A DNA stretch of 36,652 nucleotides. Origin: Bacillota bacterium (GTDB lineage: Bacteria > Bacillota > Clostridia > Christensenellales > CAG-138). The notes beneath the pieces were generated by a model that worked only from the letters and a program-made list of their open reading frames with translations, was not told the origin of the DNA and ran no database searches. Below, one piece after another: positions 21,912 through 30,333 of the stretch. The first letter of the stretch is position 1, and each line of letters opens with the position of its first letter. Made by a program: the position numbers and the translations under genes. The stretch spans positions 1 to 36,652 of the forward strand of contig JAEYHP010000088.1 of assembly GCA_023409435.1 (NCBI GenBank). The letters are read 5' to 3'.

Positions 21912-22784
21912 GTGTACGAACAGACGCTTTCACGCGGGCGCATTAAGATCCGCCTGCAGGCCATTCCGATGGGGGAAGACCTGTTGGTGGCGCTATCCGG
22001 CGGAGATGCGCCGCATATCGGCTGCGTAACGCTAAGCGTTCCCCGCCCCAGCCTCCTGGATGGCGAAACCAACCGCGCCACGACCTCCGTACTCAACCGC
22101 ACCGGGCACAAGGATCATGTGGCGGCCGAATATGTATCGGATGCGTTATGCGAACGCCTGGGCAGGCATGTGGCTGTAGCCGCGGGCATCCATGTCGAAC
22201 GGATCACGCCAACGGAAATTGAAACTGTACACGAACTTGTAAAGGCGCTTGCTGCACATTTGCTCCAAGCGTGCCTGATCGAAGTGGATGAAGCGGATAC
22301 ACCTGTCTGCCCCGTCCTTAAAATGCAGGCCCATCAGGAGGGAAGGCTGCACCGCGCATTCTCCATATTTCTATTCGACAGCCGGGGCAAACTGCTGCTG
22401 CAAAAGCGCCATGCGCAAAAGTATCATTCCGGCGGGCTATGGAGCAACACCTGCTGCGGTCATCCCGCGTGGAATGAACCATTGTTAGAGGCGGCTTCGC
22501 GCAGGCTGATGGAGGAAATGGGTATTGATGCACCCCTGCAAGAGGCGTTCCATTTTCGATACTGCGCGACGTTTGAAAACGGGCTGACGGAAAACGAGTT
22601 GGATCATGTATTGATCGGCCGGTATGACGGCCCCGTATCGTTTTGCCCTGAGGAAGCGGAAGAGATTATGTGGGCAGAGCCGCAAAATCTCGTACAGGAT
22701 ATCCGCCTGCAACCCGAACAATACACCTACTGGCTGCGGCAGGCGCTGCCCAACGTGCTCCTTCACATGGCCACGCTCAAGTGA
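21912..22784 (+). CDS. Fusion of LpdD-like prenylated-flavin chaperone and type 1 isopentenyl-diphosphate isomerase
   Basis: A 290-residue two-domain protein. Residues 1 to about 115 match the LpdD-like prenylated-flavin chaperone domain found beside UbiD enzymes: DLLVALSGGDAPHIG (23-37), VPRPSLLD (43-50), TSVLNRTGHKD (58-68) and VAAGIHVERI (89-98). Residues 121 to about 280 are a complete type 1 IDI Nudix domain, from LIEVDEADTPVCPVLKMQAH through LHRAFSIFLF. Catalytic and metal residues fit E. coli IDI: His141, His147, NTCCGHP with Cys182 and His184, and Glu227/Glu229 in TENEL. IDI turns isopentenyl into dimethylallyl diphosphate, the source of the prenyl group used by UbiX. The start is GTG 21912 behind AGGAGAGGG. 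It closes the operon. Confidence 0.88.
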   Translation: MYEQTLSRGRIKIRLQAIPMGEDLLVALSGGDAPHIGCVTLSVPRPSLLDGETNRATTSVLNRTGHKDHVAAEYVSDALCERLGRHVAVAAGIHVERITPTEIETVHELVKALAAHLLQACLIEVDEADTPVCPVLKMQAHQEGRLHRAFSIFLFDSRGKLLLQKRHAQKYHSGGLWSNTCCGHPAWNEPLLEAASRRLMEEMGIDAPLQEAFHFRYCATFENGLTENELDHVLIGRYDGPVSFCPEEAEEIMWAEPQNLVQDIRLQPEQYTYWLRQALPNVLLHMATLK

Positions 22785-22806
22785 AAGTCGCTTCATGTCC
22801 TTTATC

Positions 22807-22836
22807 AAATACCCGGCTTGTCCGGGTATTTGTTTT
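22807..22836 (+). terminator. Intrinsic terminator of the ubiD operon
   Basis: AAATACCCGG (22807-22816) and CCGGGTATTT (22822-22831) form a perfect ten-pair stem with a five-base loop, followed by GTTTT. It ends the decarboxylase operon 23 bases after the fusion gene stop. Confidence 0.85.
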
Positions 22837-22872
22837 CCAATTGAATATCAAACCCGTTTGCAAGCCGTGTCA

Positions 22873-22881
22873 TGTTATAAT
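22873..22881 (+). promoter_or_regulatory. Extended -10 promoter of fosX
   Basis: TG (22873-22874), one base, then a perfect TATAAT (22876-22881). No good -35 is seen, as with the promoter at 6638-6646. The transcript would start near 22888, about 19 bases before the fosX ATG. Confidence 0.55.
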
Positions 22882-22906
22882 AAGGAAAACAAAAACGGAG
22901 GTCAAT

Positions 22907-23314
22907 ATGCTCTCAGGCTTGAGCCACATCACGCTGATCGTAAAAGACCTGACCCGCACGGGCAAGCTGTTCAAAGAGCTGTTCGATGCCGAGGAGGTTT
23001 ACTCCAGCGGGGACGCCGCCTTTTCGCTGAGCCGGGAAAAGTTCTTCCTGATCGGCGGATTATGGTTCTGCCTCATGGAGGGCGAACCTTTGCCAGAATG
23101 CACCTACAACCATATCGCGTTTTCGGTTCCGGATGAAGCGTTGGAACAATACGAACAGAAAATCCGGCAGCTTGAACTTACAATAAGGCCAAGCCGCTCA
23201 AGGGTAAGCGGCGAAGGCCGTTCCCTGTACTTTTACGATTATGACAACCACCTCTTTGAGCTGCACGCCGGGAATTTGACCGAACGGCTGGCGCGCTACG
23301 CCCAAGGAAAGTAA
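22907..23314 (+). CDS. fosX: FosX fosfomycin hydrolase
   Basis: A 135-residue vicinal-oxygen-chelate enzyme that opens the epoxide of fosfomycin with water. It matches FosX of Listeria closely along its whole length as I remember it: MLSGLSHITLIVKDL, then YSSGDAAFSLSREKFFLIGG, TYNHIAFSV and YFYDYDNHLFELHAG. Metal ligands His7, His69 and Glu118 and the general base Glu44, which separates FosX from thiol-using FosA and FosB, fall at the very positions known for the family. GGAGG precedes the ATG at 22907. It has its own promoter and follows a terminator, so it is a single-gene unit, convergent with the mannosidase gene. Confidence 0.94.
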   Translation: MLSGLSHITLIVKDLTRTGKLFKELFDAEEVYSSGDAAFSLSREKFFLIGGLWFCLMEGEPLPECTYNHIAFSVPDEALEQYEQKIRQLELTIRPSRSRVSGEGRSLYFYDYDNHLFELHAGNLTERLARYAQGK

Positions 23315-23336
23315 AATAACGGCAGGCCCGTATCCC

Positions 23337-26282
23337 TTAGCGAATGTTCACGGTCAGAATCTCGTAGGGTCCAAAGGAAAGCATGACGTTCCCGTCCGTG
23401 ATGGGCAAGGTCTCAAGTTCCCGCTCCATCAGGTCGCACAGGGCCGCCTTGCCTCCGAAATCCGGCAGGGTCAGCGCGCAGCGCGTCGCCACGCCGTCCG
23501 TCTCAAACACCCGCACGATAAATCCGCTGCCGTCCTCCGCGGGTTTGACGGCGGCAATCTCCACATTGTGCCTATCCGTATGGACCAGCGGAGGAACAGT
23601 CTGTGCGGCGGCGCCTGCCGCCACAACTGGGCGGTGGTTAAAGGTTAGCGCCGTCTGTTCCACGCGGGCGGCCCGCTCATCGCCCCGGTGCGGGTAGAGC
23701 GCATAGGAAAATGTATGGGTTCCGCGGTCCGCTTCCACGCCGGGATAGCTGCTGCTGCGCAGCAGAGCCAGTTCCATAACATTTCCAAGCGCCTTGTGAC
23801 CGTACTTGCAGTCGTTCATCAGGGCCACGCCATAATCCGCCCGCGACAGATCGATCCATTTGTGTGCGCAGATTTCAAACCGGCTCATATCCCACGTGGT
23901 ATTGCGATGGGTGGGCCGTTTGAGGTTGCCGAACTGGATGTCGCATGTGACCTGATCGGTGTGCACATCGGCTGGGAATGCGGTACGCAGCATCTTTCCG
24001 CTCTCCTGCCAGTCCACTTCCGTATCAAACGTCACATACGGGCAACCGGCCTGCAAAATCACCTTCTGGGTCAATACGGAGCTTCCGAAAACAAACGTCT
24101 GGGTACGCACGGCGTTGGGGCCGTCGATTTCCCAGGAGGCCTCTTTTAATACGAACGCGCGCGGAACCTGTTCATCGTAATAGATGCGGATATCCCACGC
24201 GTCGCCGTCCCGTTCGTCATACACGCAGAGGCGGTTGGCAACTTCCCCGTGGGCCAGCGCCTCGCGGCCTGCGGCCTTATCGTAAACGGAAATGATCTCG
24301 CCGCCCTTGCCAAAGCGTACCGCGAGATATTCGTTTTCCAGATGCGTCTCATCGGCGGCAAGGCCGGAAATGAGAGGCAGCGCCTGAAGCGGCGCGCCGC
24401 CCATCGGCGGGAGCTGCGCTTTATACCAGCTGCCGCCGTAAAAGACATACTCTGTGCGGGCAAAGCCGAGTGAATTGAATGCCGTCATACCGGCAGCCAC
24501 GGCCCGGTATGCTTCCTGCGTCAGCGCGCGCACCCGGCCATACAGCGCTTCATAGCGGGCAAGGCTTTCGTCATAAACGCGTTTAATAGAGGAACCCGGC
24601 AGAATATCGTGGAACTGGTACAGAAGGGTTTCCCGCCAGATGTCGTCCACCTCTTCCTTCGGAAAGGCAATGCCAACGCGGGCCGCCAGCACATAGGCAA
24701 ACTCCAGCTCCCTGAGGCTTTGCTCCATCCTGCGGTTATAGCGCTTGTTCCTCGCCTGCGTGGTATAGGTCCCCCGATGGAACTCAAGATACAGCTCGCC
24801 CACCCACTCGTGGAAGCGCTGCGTGTCATGGCCTATGCCTGCAAAGAAATCACGGGCGAAGCGCTGCTCGATGGGGGAAAAATCGGCAAGGTCCCGGAGG
24901 CGCTCCAGCTTTTCCAAGTGATCCGCGCCGGGGCCGCCGCCGCCATCGCCCACGCCAAACAACATCAGCGCCTGATCGGAGACGCCTTTCTCGCGGAAGT
25001 TGTTCTCTATGATACGGATGGACGCGGGGGAAGCGGGGCTGTTGTATGTCTCTTCCGGAGGCATATGCGCAAGCACCGTAGAGCCGTCTATGCCAGTCCA
25101 GCGGAACGTCTGGTGCGGGAAAGCGTTGTGCTCGCTCCATGACAGCTTCTGGGTCATGAAGTACTTTAGCCCGCTCTTTCGCATAATCTGCGGAAGCGCG
25201 CCCGTGTAACCGAACACATCCGGCAGCCATACATTATCTACGCTTTGGCCGAACTCCTCCCGCCAGAAGCGCTGGCCGTAGAGAATCTGGCGAACCAGCG
25301 CCTCGCCGCCGGAGAGATTGGCGTCGGCCTCCACCCACATGGCGCCCTGGCACTCCATGCGCCCTTCTGCGATCCTAAACTTGATACGCTCATACAGCGG
25401 GGGATAGTATTCCTTCATCCATGCCAGAAGCTGGGGCTGGCTCACGCCGAATTTGTAATCTGGGTATCGGTCCATGAGCCTGTCCATTGTGGCAAACGTG
25501 CGGGCGCCCTTGCGGATGGTTTCCCGTATGGGCCACAGCCACGCCAGATCGATGTGCGCGTGGCCGACCGCGGAGATGTGCAGCGAGGGGGTCGCGCCCT
25601 TTTTTGCAAGCTCGGGCGCGAGAATTCTTCGGGCGCGAGCGGCTTCCTCGTCGGTAAAGTCGTATATCTCATTTATGGCCGCGTTGAGGGCATAGAGTAT
25701 GCTGTAGCGGTGCGGGGACTGTTCGGTGCACTGCTCCATCGCTTCCTTGAGCACGAGAAAATCGTAGTACAGGGCGCGAAGCTCCGGATGCCTGCGGGCG
25801 ACATAGGCCTCCTTGAGATCGCCGCTCTCCACATAGCGGCCAAACAGATCGTTGCACGCGCCGTCCACCCAGAAGTCAATTTTGCCGTCGCCAATCATCC
25901 GGGACGTGAGAGGAACCGCATGCTTTCTTGGGCTGTACTCGAAGGCGGTGCTGCCGCTCGTCAGCCCCTGAACAGGGCCCAGCTCTGCGTCGTAGTACAG
26001 GCCCTCGCCGCTGATATCAATGAGCAGCACAAGCTCCTCTATAGAGGCTGCGTCCGGCAGTTTCGCCGTAAAATGGAACCACGCGCAGTCAAATAAATCG
26101 CCCCAATGAGCGCCCATGGACAGCACTTTTTGCTCCCCCGTTTCGCGTGCGTGAAACGGGACGGGTTCCTTGGTAACATACGCCACGCAGTCCATAGCGG
26201 AAATCTTTTCATAGTACGAACGGGCCAGGCGCTCAAGAAAAAGTGTAATCCGGCGTAAGGTGTTTTTTGTGTAGTACGGCAT
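23337..26282 (-). CDS. GH38 alpha-mannosidase
   Basis: A 981-residue glycoside hydrolase of normal family size with no signal peptide. The zinc-site motif AVGHAHIDLAWLWPIRE gives His243 and Asp245. The nucleophile motif CQGAMWVEADANLSGGE gives Asp320, and the later zinc His lies in FHDILPGSSIKRVYDES. Between them LPDVFGYTGALPQIM is typical of bacterial GH38. The long C-terminal beta-sandwich ends VMLSFGPYEILTVNI. It should cut alpha-mannosidic bonds of imported glycans in the cytoplasm. ATG 26282 is preferred since AGGAGA lies directly upstream and an in-frame extension to 26549 would run past the predicted promoter. It lies downstream of the pectin-type operon but has its own promoter. Confidence 0.93.
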   Translation of the reverse strand: MPYYTKNTLRRITLFLERLARSYYEKISAMDCVAYVTKEPVPFHARETGEQKVLSMGAHWGDLFDCAWFHFTAKLPDAASIEELVLLIDISGEGLYYDAELGPVQGLTSGSTAFEYSPRKHAVPLTSRMIGDGKIDFWVDGACNDLFGRYVESGDLKEAYVARRHPELRALYYDFLVLKEAMEQCTEQSPHRYSILYALNAAINEIYDFTDEEAARARRILAPELAKKGATPSLHISAVGHAHIDLAWLWPIRETIRKGARTFATMDRLMDRYPDYKFGVSQPQLLAWMKEYYPPLYERIKFRIAEGRMECQGAMWVEADANLSGGEALVRQILYGQRFWREEFGQSVDNVWLPDVFGYTGALPQIMRKSGLKYFMTQKLSWSEHNAFPHQTFRWTGIDGSTVLAHMPPEETYNSPASPASIRIIENNFREKGVSDQALMLFGVGDGGGGPGADHLEKLERLRDLADFSPIEQRFARDFFAGIGHDTQRFHEWVGELYLEFHRGTYTTQARNKRYNRRMEQSLRELEFAYVLAARVGIAFPKEEVDDIWRETLLYQFHDILPGSSIKRVYDESLARYEALYGRVRALTQEAYRAVAAGMTAFNSLGFARTEYVFYGGSWYKAQLPPMGGAPLQALPLISGLAADETHLENEYLAVRFGKGGEIISVYDKAAGREALAHGEVANRLCVYDERDGDAWDIRIYYDEQVPRAFVLKEASWEIDGPNAVRTQTFVFGSSVLTQKVILQAGCPYVTFDTEVDWQESGKMLRTAFPADVHTDQVTCDIQFGNLKRPTHRNTTWDMSRFEICAHKWIDLSRADYGVALMNDCKYGHKALGNVMELALLRSSSYPGVEADRGTHTFSYALYPHRGDERAARVEQTALTFNHRPVVAAGAAAQTVPPLVHTDRHNVEIAAVKPAEDGSGFIVRVFETDGVATRCALTLPDFGGKAALCDLMERELETLPITDGNVMLSFGPYEILTVNIR

Positions 26283-26462
26283 AAAATTCTCCTCTGTAAG
26301 ATGGGAGTTGATGCGTTTTATCATCGGAGTGATTACAGCCCCTGTGCCCGCTTGAACCGGGACCGGAAAACTCATGAACAGATACCAAGAGGATGGGAAG
26401 GGAAATATCCGTCGCAAAAACACGCCTGGTGTCAAGGTTATGCCTGAAAAGCCATCGGGCAA

Positions 26463-26491
26463 AGTATACTTGATACGCCGCCGGATTGCAA
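26463..26491 (-). promoter_or_regulatory. Promoter of the GH38 gene with a long leader
   Basis: Minus-strand TTGCAA (26486-26491) and TATACT (26463-26468) with a 17-base spacer. The predicted start near 26456 gives a leader of about 174 bases. I looked for a riboswitch, terminator or strong leader ORF in 26283-26455 and saw none; a five-codon MAFQA ORF without a ribosome site is the only one of note. Confidence 0.65.
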
Positions 26492-26543
26492 CTCTTCTGT
26501 AATAGCGGTGCTGCCGCAGCATATGCGCCGATAGGTAAGCAAC

Positions 26544-26576
26544 AAGCAAAAGGCACTATCCTTGCGGGATAATGCC
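26544..26576 (-). terminator. Terminator behind GH105
   Basis: Minus-strand GGCATTATCC and GGATAGTGCC (26567-26576 and 26552-26561) pair over ten positions with one G-U, followed by TTTTGCTTG. It starts about 30 bases after the GH105 stop codon and ends the large operon, separating it from the GH38 promoter. Confidence 0.75.
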
Positions 26577-26605
26577 CCTCTATCGGTTATTGCACGATTT
26601 CCGTT

Positions 26606-27733
26606 TCAGCCCGCCTGCAGCTCCACATAGCACATCAAGAACGGCGCCGCGCCCTTTGCATCGTTTTCCACCACGGGCTCGGAGATGTAGTATTCGTATG
26701 TGCCGTCCCTTTTCAGGTTGTTTTCCGGCCCCAGTCCCGCGGAAAGGCAGATGCCGCCCAGATTGAGCATGCCGTCCTTTTCGGAAAGATATTGTTTGCA
26801 GACGCCGTCGAATATCCGTGCGCCCGTTTTGCGGTATGCTTGCGGCAATATTTGAAGCCGGGCGCCCTTTAACATGGCGTAGGCGATCATGGAACTGCCG
26901 CTCGCCTCCGGGTAATTCCCTTCGCGCCCCGCTTGATCCACCACCTGGTAGAGCATGTTTGTTCTATCATCGATATACGGAACGATGCCTTCAACAAGCT
27001 CATTCAACAGCCCTGCAAGTTTTGCCCGTTCCTCTTTGGCGCTTTGCGGCAGGTATGAAACGACGTCAATGAGCGCCACGGCGAACCAGCCGATGGCCCG
27101 CAGCCAGAAGCTTTTGGAAAGCCCCTTTTCGTTGGCCCAGAACATCCGCTTTGCGCTGTCGTACCCGTGGTAATAGAGTTTCTTTTCTTCGTCGAACATC
27201 GTATTCCGCACATTTTGAAACTGGCGGACGATATCCGAATAATCCGGCCTTTTTCTACATTCCACCTCGTACCGCGCAGCAAACACCTGCGCCATATACA
27301 GGCCGTCCAGCCAGACCTGGTGCGGGTATATGCGCTTATGCCAGAAACTGCCCTCTCTGGTGCGGGGCTGTTGTGCCAGCTGCCAGTGCAAAAGTTCGAT
27401 GGCGCGGCGGTACTTTTCCTTTTTGGTCGCCCTGTACAGGTCAAACAGCACGCGGCCTTCGCAGATGTTATCGAGGTTGTAGGTTTCAAGCTCATAGCCT
27501 AATATGCCGCCGTCCTCGGCCACATAATAGTCGATAAACCGCTCCACGAAATCGAAGAACCGCTCCTCCCCCGTCTGCTCGTACAAACGGAGCAGGCTCG
27601 CCATCATGCACCCGTCTACATAGTTCCAATGCGGCGCGGCGCCCTGGCGGATTTTCTCCATGTTCCAAAGCGGAGCCTCCGGGGTAGACTGCTCCAGTAT
27701 GCGGTCGATATAGCGCGCCACAATATCCTGCAT
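26606..27733 (-). CDS. GH105 unsaturated rhamnogalacturonyl hydrolase
   Basis: A 375-residue cytoplasmic enzyme of the YteR/YesR family, which removes the unsaturated galacturonyl residue from rhamnogalacturonan fragments made by lyases. The family catalytic Asp is at residue 143, in QVWLDGLYM, the same number as in B. subtilis YteR. Other family marks are HWNYVDGCMM (35-44), FWLRAIGWFAVAL near 205 and PEASGSSMIAYAM near 275. No signal peptide is present. The ATG lies three bases after the GH28 stop, with GAGG upstream inside the end of GH28, so the two are translated in tandem. Confidence 0.93.
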   Translation of the reverse strand: MQDIVARYIDRILEQSTPEAPLWNMEKIRQGAAPHWNYVDGCMMASLLRLYEQTGEERFFDFVERFIDYYVAEDGGILGYELETYNLDNICEGRVLFDLYRATKKEKYRRAIELLHWQLAQQPRTREGSFWHKRIYPHQVWLDGLYMAQVFAARYEVECRKRPDYSDIVRQFQNVRNTMFDEEKKLYYHGYDSAKRMFWANEKGLSKSFWLRAIGWFAVALIDVVSYLPQSAKEERAKLAGLLNELVEGIVPYIDDRTNMLYQVVDQAGREGNYPEASGSSMIAYAMLKGARLQILPQAYRKTGARIFDGVCKQYLSEKDGMLNLGGICLSAGLGPENNLKRDGTYEYYISEPVVENDAKGAAPFLMCYVELQAG

Positions 27734-27736
27734 GAT

Positions 27737-29284
27737 TTAAACCTCTACGAATTCTTCCACGTTTTCTGTAATGACCGCCGGGCCTTCCGCACCTTCGATC
27801 GTAACGTTCTTCAACACCACGCGCCGGACGTTGTTAAAATACAGGCCGGTTTTGTGGTGCTCTTCAATATGGCTCATCATGGCGGGGTATCCGTAGCCCG
27901 CGTCCTCCTTGAAGGAGAAGGAGACGTTCTCGATGGTCACTTCCTCAATGGGCTGCTCGGGCAGGCCGTAAAAGAAGCCCGCGGCGTATTCGCAATTGAT
28001 GCACTCGATATCCCTGAAATGAAATTTCCCCAGCCGGGGCGTGCGCTCGTCAACAGGCAGCTTTTCTTTGGTCCAGACGTATTCGGTCTTTCCTTCCTTG
28101 TCGCAGAAATAGAACATATGGATGACGAGCGGGCTTAAAACATGCTCCATTTTGATGGTATGGAACGTGACGCCGTCTATCACCGCGTCCTTCCCCCGCC
28201 CGCGCCGCGTCTTGATGCGCAGGCCCCGGTCGGTGTTTCTAAAATAACACTGGCTTGCGAATACATCCTGTACCCCCCCCGCCATTTCGCTTCCCATCAC
28301 CACAGCGCCGTGCGCAAATTCCATCAGGCAGTTGCGTATGGTGTGGTTTTTCGCTGGCGTCTTATACTTTGCGCCCATGTAGAGCTTGCCGGATTTGATG
28401 GCGATGGCATCGTCGCCCACGGAAAAGCGCGCGCCGATGATATCCACGCCGTCGCAGGATTCCGGGTCGCACCCGTCGGTATTGGGCGAGTCCTTCGGGG
28501 CGGCAATCGCAATATCATAGAACCCGATGTTCTTGGAAAAGAAGGGGTGCAGGTTCCAGGCGGCGGAATTTTGGCCCGTGACTCCGTGCATTGTAACGTC
28601 CTCGCAGCCGTTTAAAAACAGCAGCCGGGGGCGGCCGATTGGCCTTTCCTTGGGCTTGATCCACCAAACGCCATTCTGCGCGTTTCCGTCGATAACGCCT
28701 TCGCCTATGATGCGGATATCCCGCTGGTGGTGCGCGGACAAAAGTGCCATATGGGAGGCTCTCGGCTCCCCTTCCCAGGTGGCGCACTGTATTTTTTCAC
28801 CGGTGGATAAACAGTCGATTTCGCCCGGCCATATGGGGTAATCCTCCACACGCGTGCTTCCAAGCAGCACCGCGTCTTTTTCAAGTTCCAAAGTCATGTG
28901 GCTTTTTAGCACAAGCGGCCCGGTTTTGTATACGCCGCGCGGCACAAACACCCTTCCGTTTTCCTTGCAGGCGAATATGGCGCTCTGCAGCGCTTTGGTA
29001 TCGTCTGCTTCCCCGTCCCCCACGGCGCCAAAAAGCTTCGCGTCGATACAGGTGCTCTCTGATGCGGTTTTGAAAGTGAGCGTAACCGCCCCCAGCGTCG
29101 TACCCACCGTATACTCCGTTCCGGGCTTTAACTGAAACAGCGAGAATATGTTGGTGTTATAAACAGGCTCAAGTTCCGCGCCGTCAAGCGTCACGCGATA
29201 CGATGTTTCACAATAGTAAGGCAACAGGTTTTCAAGCTCAAAGCAGGCGGAGGCGCTGGAAACGAACAGGCTATGGAATTTCAT
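27737..29284 (-). CDS. GH28 polygalacturonase-type hydrolase
   Basis: A 515-residue protein. An N-terminal beta-sandwich (about 1-75, with VYNTNIFSLFQLKPGTEYTV) is followed by the pectate-lyase-type beta-helix start FGAVGDGEADDTKALQSAI and the GH28 core. Catalytic motifs are intact: NTDGCDPES (268-276), GDDAIAIKSG with Asp291/Asp292, HGAVVMGSE (His325) and GLRIKTRRG with Arg356 and Lys358. No signal peptide is seen, so it works on imported oligogalacturonides or rhamnogalacturonan pieces. ATG 29284 has AGGGGA upstream and overlaps the end of the preceding membrane-protein gene by 14 bases, a sign of coupling. Confidence 0.93.
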   Translation of the reverse strand: MKFHSLFVSSASACFELENLLPYYCETSYRVTLDGAELEPVYNTNIFSLFQLKPGTEYTVGTTLGAVTLTFKTASESTCIDAKLFGAVGDGEADDTKALQSAIFACKENGRVFVPRGVYKTGPLVLKSHMTLELEKDAVLLGSTRVEDYPIWPGEIDCLSTGEKIQCATWEGEPRASHMALLSAHHQRDIRIIGEGVIDGNAQNGVWWIKPKERPIGRPRLLFLNGCEDVTMHGVTGQNSAAWNLHPFFSKNIGFYDIAIAAPKDSPNTDGCDPESCDGVDIIGARFSVGDDAIAIKSGKLYMGAKYKTPAKNHTIRNCLMEFAHGAVVMGSEMAGGVQDVFASQCYFRNTDRGLRIKTRRGRGKDAVIDGVTFHTIKMEHVLSPLVIHMFYFCDKEGKTEYVWTKEKLPVDERTPRLGKFHFRDIECINCEYAAGFFYGLPEQPIEEVTIENVSFSFKEDAGYGYPAMMSHIEEHHKTGLYFNNVRRVVLKNVTIEGAEGPAVITENVEEFVEV

Positions 29285-29789
29285 TGGTCGGCTCCCCTTT
29301 GATACGTTTCTTAATGAAGTTTTTGATTGCGACAAGCAGTGCGTCATAGACGGTAAAGAATACGCCGTAGAGTATCGGCTCCGCGCCGAGCACGACTGCG
29401 TTTTCGGCAAGGTCATACAGGCGGACCGCAATGAGGTTAATTGCGTGATAGGTATACGCGATCAGAAACGACAGCAGTACACCGTAGAGAATGTTCACCC
29501 AGAAGAAATAGAACTTCTTACTGTAGAACATAATGTACCTCTTGTACGTATCGCCGCCGTTGTCCATAAATGCAACCAATATGCGGTTGACCATCAAATC
29601 CGTCACGGCGCCAAGGACAAGGCCCAGAGCAAGCGTCAGATCCAGTTGATCCAGGGAATTGATAAACAGCCCCCAGCCCACAAAAAAGTAGACCGCCCCC
29701 GCGAACCACGCTTTGATGAGAAGCGCTTTTACGGCGGCCGGCCACTTTTTGCTTTTTTTCACGGCCTGGCTAGTCTTCAAGGAGCTCAT
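29271..29789 (-). CDS. Small membrane protein of the sugar operon, 172 residues
   Basis: A four-helix membrane protein of unknown family: helices at about 22-43, 50-72, 93-117 and 138-158, with a basic loop (DTYKRYIMFYSKKF) between the second and third and a Lys-rich C-terminus. It starts 20 bases inside the end of the preceding gene, and its ribosome site (GAGGAGG, three bases before ATG) is made by the Glu codons of that gene's acidic tail. It overlaps GH28 by 14 bases. It is thus locked into the operon. Its layout resembles the 148-residue protein on the other side of the ATPase gene, but only in outline. Confidence 0.8.
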   Translation of the reverse strand: MSSLKTSQAVKKSKKWPAAVKALLIKAWFAGAVYFFVGWGLFINSLDQLDLTLALGLVLGAVTDLMVNRILVAFMDNGGDTYKRYIMFYSKKFYFFWVNILYGVLLSFLIAYTYHAINLIAVRLYDLAENAVVLGAEPILYGVFFTVYDALLVAIKNFIKKRIKGEPTNEIP

Positions 29790-30324
29790 CTTCCTCCTCT
29801 TCCTCTACCAGACTTTCCGCCTGCAGGTCGTCAAATTCTTCATCGTCAATGGCCGTATCGATTTTTTGCAAAAGCCTCCTGTATACCGGAAGCAGCACGA
29901 TGCTCAACACCGTCAGTCCAAGCGCTGCCAGATGAATTATGGTCCAGTTCATGCTGTCCGCGATATCCTGCGTGATGGGTACCGGATTGTCGCGCAGCAT
30001 GGTTTCATAGAACATGATGTTGAGGTATACGATATCGAGGAATATCTGCAGTGTTAGCAACAGGAACACGACGGCCATCATCAGCTTGAAGCGTTTTGTT
30101 CCCCGCGCATAGGCATTGGCGAACGAAAATATCACCAGCATGGAAGCGAGCGTGATGATGAACACATAGAGCGCAATAATTTGCGAGCTCACGTACATGG
30201 AGGCGTTGGAGTGCGCCGTCAGATGGAAGGTATATATCATGCAGCTGACGACAAGCAAAATAAGCGGTATCGTCTGCGGCCTTCTTTTCAGATTAACGAG
30301 ATGTTTGCGGAAAAAATCATTCAT
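29770..30324 (-). CDS. Small membrane protein of the sugar operon, 184 residues
   Basis: A four-helix membrane protein: helices at about 18-37, 46-69, 79-104 and 128-148. The N-terminus and the loop after helix 2 (YARGTKRFK) are basic and so probably inside; the loop between helices 3 and 4 would face outward. The C-terminal 30 residues are very acidic (LVEEEEEDELLED), likely an exposed cytoplasmic tail. I recognise no family. It follows the ATPase gene by nine bases with a GGTAGGGATG site and overlaps the next gene by 20 bases. Confidence 0.8.
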   Translation of the reverse strand: MNDFFRKHLVNLKRRPQTIPLILLVVSCMIYTFHLTAHSNASMYVSSQIIALYVFIITLASMLVIFSFANAYARGTKRFKLMMAVVFLLLTLQIFLDIVYLNIMFYETMLRDNPVPITQDIADSMNWTIIHLAALGLTVLSIVLLPVYRRLLQKIDTAIDDEEFDDLQAESLVEEEEEDELLED

Positions 30325-30333
30325 GGCGCATCC

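Noticed and set aside
24609..26096. Long open frames on the plus strand across the GH38 gene.
   Set aside because: They are antisense shadows of a recognised enzyme with intact catalytic motifs and lack ribosome sites.
26283..26462. A riboswitch in the long GH38 leader.
   Set aside because: No conserved aptamer motif and no terminator or sequestering stem was seen.
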